A DNA stretch of 64,000 nucleotides, taken from Dioscorea cayenensis subsp. rotundata (taxonomy: Eukaryota; Streptophyta; Magnoliopsida; Dioscoreales; Dioscoreaceae). Numbering within the stretch: position 1 is the stretch's first letter; each line of letters begins with the position of its first letter. The notes beneath the pieces are model-generated. The model had not been told where the DNA came from. It made no database searches and saw nothing but the letters and a program-made list of their open reading frames with translations. The stretch is taken from NCBI RefSeq assembly GCF_009730915.1, contig NC_052475.1:4092001-4156000 (forward strand), written 5' to 3'. A program made the position numbers and the translations under genes. Below are positions 58,801-64,000 of the stretch, one piece after another.

Positions 58801-60421
58801 GGAAAAGATCGACTCAATGTTCATCTTGAGATGATTCTGAAAACATAAAGGGGACTGAATTTAGAGTAACTTGATTGAACTTACATTTCAGCGACTTTGG
58901 TGAGGTTGTTGATGTTGGAAGGAACAGATCCGGAGAGGTGATTTCGGTCTAGGCGGCTGTTTCAAATTAATCTATGTCAAAACTGAAAAAATTTATGAAA
59001 ATTATCATCGATGAAATGTATGTTGAACTTACAGAACCTCCAGACTTTGCACTAGTCCTAGAGTAGAAGGGATTTCCCCTGTAAGATTATTATTGTCCAA
59101 CAGCCTGACAAATAAGAACAATTAACTATGAAAGAGAACTTTGAGCTCAATAGTTTTATTTCTTTAGAAGATGGCATACTTACAAATGGATCAATTTCAT
59201 GTTTGAGCTGAAAAGTTGCTCTGGAATAGCACCGGAGAGTTGATTCATGCCTAAGTGGCTGCAATTTAATGATAGTAAACTATTCATACAAATCACATTA
59301 AAGACATAAAGAAGTTTCAGAGATATCGAACATACAAGTGCTTTGTATCAATTAACATGTCGAGTCCTGGATTTTTGCCATCCGACACAGGGATTTCGTC
59401 GGTAAGCAAATTATCCGCCAAATCAAGCCAATAAAGTTTTGCCAGATTACCGATGGTTGAAGGTATTCTACCACTGAATTTGTTAGAATTCAGTGATCTG
59501 CAGACAATGAAATCCGAGAGATTAAAAGGTTGACAGAATTACAATAGAAAAGAAAGGAGAATTTTGAAGAAGTTGAGAAATTTACAAGAAGATCAGCTGC
59601 TTTAGCGAGCCTATTTCTGCCGGTATTTCACCGGAAAAACTGCATCCAACCAGAATCCTGCAAAAGAACATTGAATGAAACCAAATATTGATTTCAGGCT
59701 AATACGCGTAAATGATTAAATTACATACAAGTTCTCAAGCTTGCTCAAACTCCCAATGAATGCCGGAATTTGTCCGGTTAAACCTTTATTGTAAGAAAGA
59801 TCCCTGCATCAATCAACCAAAGATAAAAAATAAGAAAACCAGCTGATACTGATTAAACAGAAATAAGCTCAGAAAAGAACCAACCAAAATAATGAACTTA
59901 CAAGGTTCCTAACTCAGTCAAAGATTGAATATCTCCGGTAAGTGTTCCTTCTAGTCCCAAGCTCGATAATGTTCTGAAATATGACAGAACTGATGAGTTT
60001 ATGATTGTGCATATCATATAAATACATCAAATCAACAAAATGAAAGCTTTCAAGTGCTCACATGGAGGTAACATGCGAATTGTTGTCACAGTGGATTCCA
60101 ACCCAATTATCATCGCAAGGATCACCACTGTTCCAATTGGAAGGTGTGTTACTCCATTGATCTCCAAGGCCATAGACAGCAGCAGCTATCATTAGAAACA
60201 CAAAGATGAATCAGAGACTAACGAGAAGAAGTTCGATTAAAATCAAGCATTTAATTTGCATGGTTCCTGATGCAAATAAACTTAGAACAGAATAAGAAAA
60301 AAAAACACAAGAAGAAAGATATACCTTCTTGAGCATTTGTAGCTGCTGAAATTAACATAATTTGAGCCAGAACAAGCAAAAAGGACAATCCAAGACTTAT
60401 CATCTTCTTCATCCTCTTCAT
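55871..60421 (-). CDS. LRR receptor-like kinase, subfamily VIII-1 (HPCA1-like), one apparent frameshift
   Basis: Nineteen exons: 60421-60325, 60185-60062, 59973-59902, 59803-59729, 59657-59586, 59497-59336, 59258-59184, 59104-59033, 58956-58885, 58791-58723, 58632-58558, 58478-58407, 58206-58072, 58001-57520, 57449-57291, 57211-57075, 56969-56750, 56659-56424 and 56348-55871. The product is ~960 residues. Order: signal peptide ([20 protein letters not shown]), LRR cap ([12 protein letters not shown]), LRRs encoded by many ~72-base phase-2 exons, Cys cluster, transmembrane helix ([20 protein letters not shown]) and kinase: [25 protein letters not shown] (RD type), [17 protein letters not shown]. 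Arabidopsis HPCA1 senses extracellular H2O2; sharing that role is inference. In the last exon an extra base near 56235 throws the frame after ARKPIE; without it the sequence reads [12 protein letters not shown] and continues to the TAA at 55873-55871. Confidence 0.92.
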
Positions 60422-61930
60422 GAAAAGCTCCAAATGATCCTTTTCTTGATGAAAGGCTTACTAACTTTAGAATTTCAAGTCTTCTTTCAAAGAAGATTTA
60501 AACTTTTCATGACACTCACTGGATAACTTTTTTCATTCTCAATATTTTTCAAACACATCTCAAACCATGGCAATTGCTTGCCAACCACCAAAATTTGATA
60601 AAATTAAAACCTTTTCCTATAAAAAATAACCAAGTCTCAACTCTCATCAGATATTAATTATATGATGCAGTGGCTAATAACAAAATCAAGTTTAGTAGGT
60701 ACAAAAATTAAATTAAAAATAAAGAAGGTTTACTGACATCTTTAAAAGTCCTCCCACTGTACTTGAAGCTCAAATATGGTGGAGTTGATTTATTCTATCA
60801 TTTTCAACTAGTCACATTCTTGGAAGACTGGTCTTGCAAGATAACAATTTTAGTGTTTATCAAATAGGCCCACAACTGTATTTTATTAACTGCTGTTGAG
60901 AGAAAAAAAAAAAAAGGTAATCCTTGACCAAATCAAAACAATAACATCATATGCTTAATACACATAAATTTTTTCTCAGCCAATCATCGCCATTACAACT
61001 TGGATTGATTTCTATCTAAAGCATTAATCAAATTGTGAACTAATTTATAGTACTGGTCCCATGTGATTTTATGAGCAGAATAAGATAGTTGATTGATATG
61101 CCTGATGTTCATTTTGGTAGTAAACAATTAAACATACAATTACCAAAGAGGAAATTGAAAGATAAGAACACGAGTAGCAGAATTGTTCTCATTAGATATT
61201 TGAAGTGGAAGACTTTGTGATTTGAAAAAGTATCACAAGAGTTGATCTTATACACAACATTGATATTTTATTTTATTTTTTAATAAAGTGGATAAATCAC
61301 AAATTTATTGAATTGAAAACTGAAACATATAAATAAAGAGCTTATAATAAAAACAAAAGGCAAGAAATAACATAAAACAACAATGACAAAACTGAAAAAA
61401 GAAACCATTGATATTGTTTCTTCATAGTGTTTCATTACACTTGAAGCATAACAAAAACAAATCATAAAATCAAACAATAGCAAATAGTAAGAGTGATATT
61501 CAGATAGTTTATCTCATATTCACCCAGACACGTTCTAGTGCCGGTCTCTGTCAGTTAGGGACAAATTGCATTGCATCTGGACACAAGCTTCCAATTTGCC
61601 AGGCAAACCATTGACTGATTCAACACTGAATAAATTTCTAAGGTAAACACATAATAAGAAGTCAAAGTCAATACTTATTGGAAGTATATGTAGATAAATC
61701 AGATGATACAATAGTTGGTATCATAAGTAGAAATCCCAAATTTTTAGTTCCAACTCATTATCATATTTTTTAGTGTAATTTGTGGGCTGACAAAACCTAG
61801 GTGAAAAAAAAACCAAACATCATAACTTATGACATCATATTAGATGAAAATTTAAAAAATATATTATCTATGTTTTTTTTAACTCAAAAACTTAAGCTAA
61901 TAGAATAGCTTATATATCACATAATTAAAG
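60422..61930. other. Upstream region of the receptor kinase gene and intergenic sequence
   Basis: AT-rich with poly-A runs (60900-60915). AACTCAAAAACTTAAGCTAAT at 61881-61901 nearly matches 58282-58302 inside a receptor-kinase intron, suggesting a shared repeat fragment. No gene was found. Confidence 0.4.
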
Positions 61931-64000
61931 ATCTGGTACTGTATAAATAGACCTAACATTATGAAGCTTAGAGAATTAGAAAATTATATGCATATCAACA
62001 CAACATTGCAAAAGCTCTTATGGAATACCCTTGCTGGCATTAGCAATACTCGTCTACCCTGGATTCTTGCAGGAGATTTTAATGCTATCATGTCTGATCT
62101 TGACTTCAAGGGGGGAAGTTACAGATCTTATTCTTATAAATCCACCTATTTTAATTCCTTTATTAATAATAATAATCTTGTTGACATTGGTTTCGTAGGC
62201 TCTCGTTTCACCTGGTGCAATAACCAAGCTGGGCTTGCCTGCCGGTGGGCGAGACTTGACAGATTCCTTGCTAGTCATGATTGGGTGGCCTCTTTTGCTA
62301 CTATTGTGAATCAACATCTTCCACGCGCCTGCTCAGATCATTCCCCGCTCTTGCTCACTGCCAATCCTTACACTCCCTCTAAAAATACTGTTTTTCGGTT
62401 TGATAATGTTTGGCTTGAGTATCATAGTTGTCTTGATAACATTGTCAAAGCTTTTGATTCTGTTGACATCTCTTCCCCCTTGCATTCTTTTCACCACTGT
62501 ATTGTTAATGCTAAACGCAACATTCTTTCTTGGAAGACTGCAGGTATGAGACCAATTGATTCAGAGATTGCTAACCTGGAATTGGAAATCAAAGAGGTTG
62601 AGGAGCGAGATATCATTTCGCCTGACCCTTGGCATACTGTCTGGCTCCGTGCTCTTCGTAATAGGCTCTCTGCCCTCCTGCGTCAAAACACTATTTTCTG
62701 GGCTCAGCGTGCTAGAATGCTTTGGCTCTGTCATGGCGATACTAATTCTGCTTTCTTCCACCGTAGTGTCAAAATCCGTCAGGTCAAATCCTGAATTCAC
62801 TCCATTAGTGACACTGCTGGTAATATCCTTACTTCTAATGATGATCTGGAGCATGAATTTCTGAATTTCTATCGCAATCTTTGGATGTCCTCCTCCTCTG
62901 TCTCTTTGGATCACTTGTTTGCCTCCCTACCGGATGACTTTCCCTCGTTGGAGTCCGATGACAAGGACGACTTAGTCAAGCCTGTCACCAAGGGGGAGGT
63001 CTTCCGAACCCTTAGGTCCATGCCGCGAGGTAAGTCTCCCGGTCCGGATGGGTTTAATGTTGAATTTTACATTTTCTATTGGAATATCCTGGGTGAACAC
63101 CTTTTCAATGCTATCTCCCACTTTTTTATGACTGCTAAAATTCCCAACTCCTGGGGTAAAACCTACGTTGCTCTTATTCCCAAAATTGATCATCCTCAAA
63201 AAGTTTCCGATTTTCGTCCTATCTCTCTTTGCAACGTTTGTTATAAGATTATCACTAAAATTTTAGCTGAAAGGCTCAAAAAAGTTCTCCCTAAATTAAT
63301 TGGCAATGAGCAGTCTGGCTTTCTTGCGGGTAGGTCTACCTTTGATAATATCCTAGCTGTTCAAGAGATGGCTCACTCTTTGGAAACTGAGCGACTTAAC
63401 CCCCCTAGGATGTTAATCAAGGTAGATATTGAAAAAGCTTTTGATACTGTTGAATGGAATTCTATCCTTGCAACCCTCCGTAGAATGTGCTTTCCTGAGA
63501 TTTGGATCCGCTGGATTGGGTCTTGTCTCTCCTCAGCCTCCTTCTCCTTCCTTATCAATGGCAAACCTAGTGGTTGGATCTCTAGTTCTAGAGGTGTGAG
63601 ACAGGGAGACCCCATCTCACCTCTTCTTTTCCTTCTGGTCACTCAAAATCTTTCTATGATCCTCAATCATGCTCTTCACACAAACTTCCTCTCTGGTTTT
63701 GATCCCTCTATGCCTAAAAATGTTAATCACCTCATGTTTGCTGACGACTTAATCCTTATTTCCAAGGCTTCTAGAAACTCAGCCAGAAACATTCTTTTTT
63801 GCCTTAATCTCTATAGTTCTCTTACTGGGCAAAGGCCGAACCTCAACAAATCTGCAATTTAGCTGCCTAGTTGGTTCAGTAAACATGTCTCAAACTCTAT
63901 AGCTGCCATTTTAAACATTAAACTTGGGTCTTTCCCTTTCACTTATTTGGGAGCCCCGATTGCTCCTTCTCGTCTTTCAGTGAATCATTTTCAACATCTG
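61930..64000 (+). mobile_element. L1-type LINE, 5'-truncated, continues past the window
   Basis: Open from about 61961: an endonuclease C-terminal part (LPWILAGDFNAIMSD, then GSRFTWCNNQ, WARLDRFLAS, CSDHSPLL), then a linker, then reverse transcriptase to the window edge. The N-terminal half of the endonuclease is missing, as expected from incomplete reverse transcription. Only two in-frame stops interrupt about 2 kb, so this copy is much younger than the LINE at 33.4-43.0 kb. Confidence 0.88.
61961..64000 (+). pseudogene. LINE ORF2 (endonuclease and reverse transcriptase) with two in-frame stops
   Basis: A single frame runs from 61961 to the window end, apart from TGA at 62792-62794 (after QVKS; consistent with CGA to TGA) and TAG at 63860-63862 (after LNKSAI). 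Endonuclease motifs: GDFN and SDHSPL. Reverse transcriptase motifs: GKSPGPDGFN, LIPKIDHPQKVSDFRPISL, GFLAGRSTFDNI, LIKVDIEKAFDTVEW, GVRQGDPISPLLF and the active-site FADD (LMFADDLILIS) near 63733-63765. All catalytic Asp residues visible here are intact. The part past the window would carry the RNase H-like tail. Confidence 0.9.

Noticed and set aside
1-64000. CRISPR arrays, bacterial-type operons, rRNA or tRNA genes
   Set aside because: The tandem repeats seen are short, AT-rich and irregular, without spacer structure, and I could not make out any rRNA or cloverleaf-type sequence by eye; a tRNAscan run would be decisive.

Overview
The window is plant nuclear DNA: AT-rich intergenic sequence, GT-AG introns and plant-specific families (NAC factor, LRR receptor kinase with extracellular Cys cluster, PURL with an organellar presequence, MULE transposase, plant L1-type LINEs). 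The reductase gene at 49.6 kb has a very GC-rich first exon followed by AT-rich exons, a gradient common in monocots, so a non-grass monocot is my best guess, at low confidence. A block of exactly 1,000 N (10393-11392) marks a scaffold join of unknown length.

Layout. 1-1.6 kb: nested PIF/Harbinger-like MITEs. 2.1-2.5 kb: a broken N-terminal fragment of a type 2C protein phosphatase gene. 2.6-10.4 kb: a decayed Mutator-like element with two convergent genes, a MuDR/SWIM transposase (+) and a Ulp1-type (C48) cysteine protease gene (-); the 5' half of the protease gene is present twice as a direct repeat, and the second copy runs into the gap. 11.4-14.0 kb: Helitron-like 3' ends in tandem, interrupted by a small MULE with ~90-bp terminal inverted repeats and a perfect 9-bp target duplication. 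14.3-21.1 kb: PURL (purine synthesis). 21.5-24.4 kb: a 12-exon HGSNAT-like membrane acyltransferase gene. 24.9-31.0 kb: MITEs, a GAGC-rich element, a Helitron-like end and local duplications. 32.0-33.1 kb: a NAC transcription factor of the LOV1/NAC035 type. 33.4-48.7 kb: an old LINE broken by other insertions, then long repeat-derived sequence with LTR-like ends. 49.6-51.8 kb: a cinnamoyl-CoA-reductase-like dehydrogenase. 54.3-55.6 kb: a single-exon membrane-anchored methyltransferase, convergent with a 19-exon HPCA1-like LRR receptor kinase (60.4-55.9 kb, minus strand). 61.9 kb to the end: a younger LINE with two in-frame stops.

The host genes are not an operon or a shared pathway; they are separate plant genes between transposon blocks. 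Two otherwise intact genes (HGSNAT-like, LRR kinase) each need a single-nucleotide correction to stay open. That points to residual assembly indels as much as to real mutation, so their reading frames should be treated with care.

The most unusual structure is a degenerate motif related to GTCTCTGTTTAAA. It fills essentially every non-coding interval of the MULE, in both convergent genes, and mostly reads in the sense orientation of the nearby gene.
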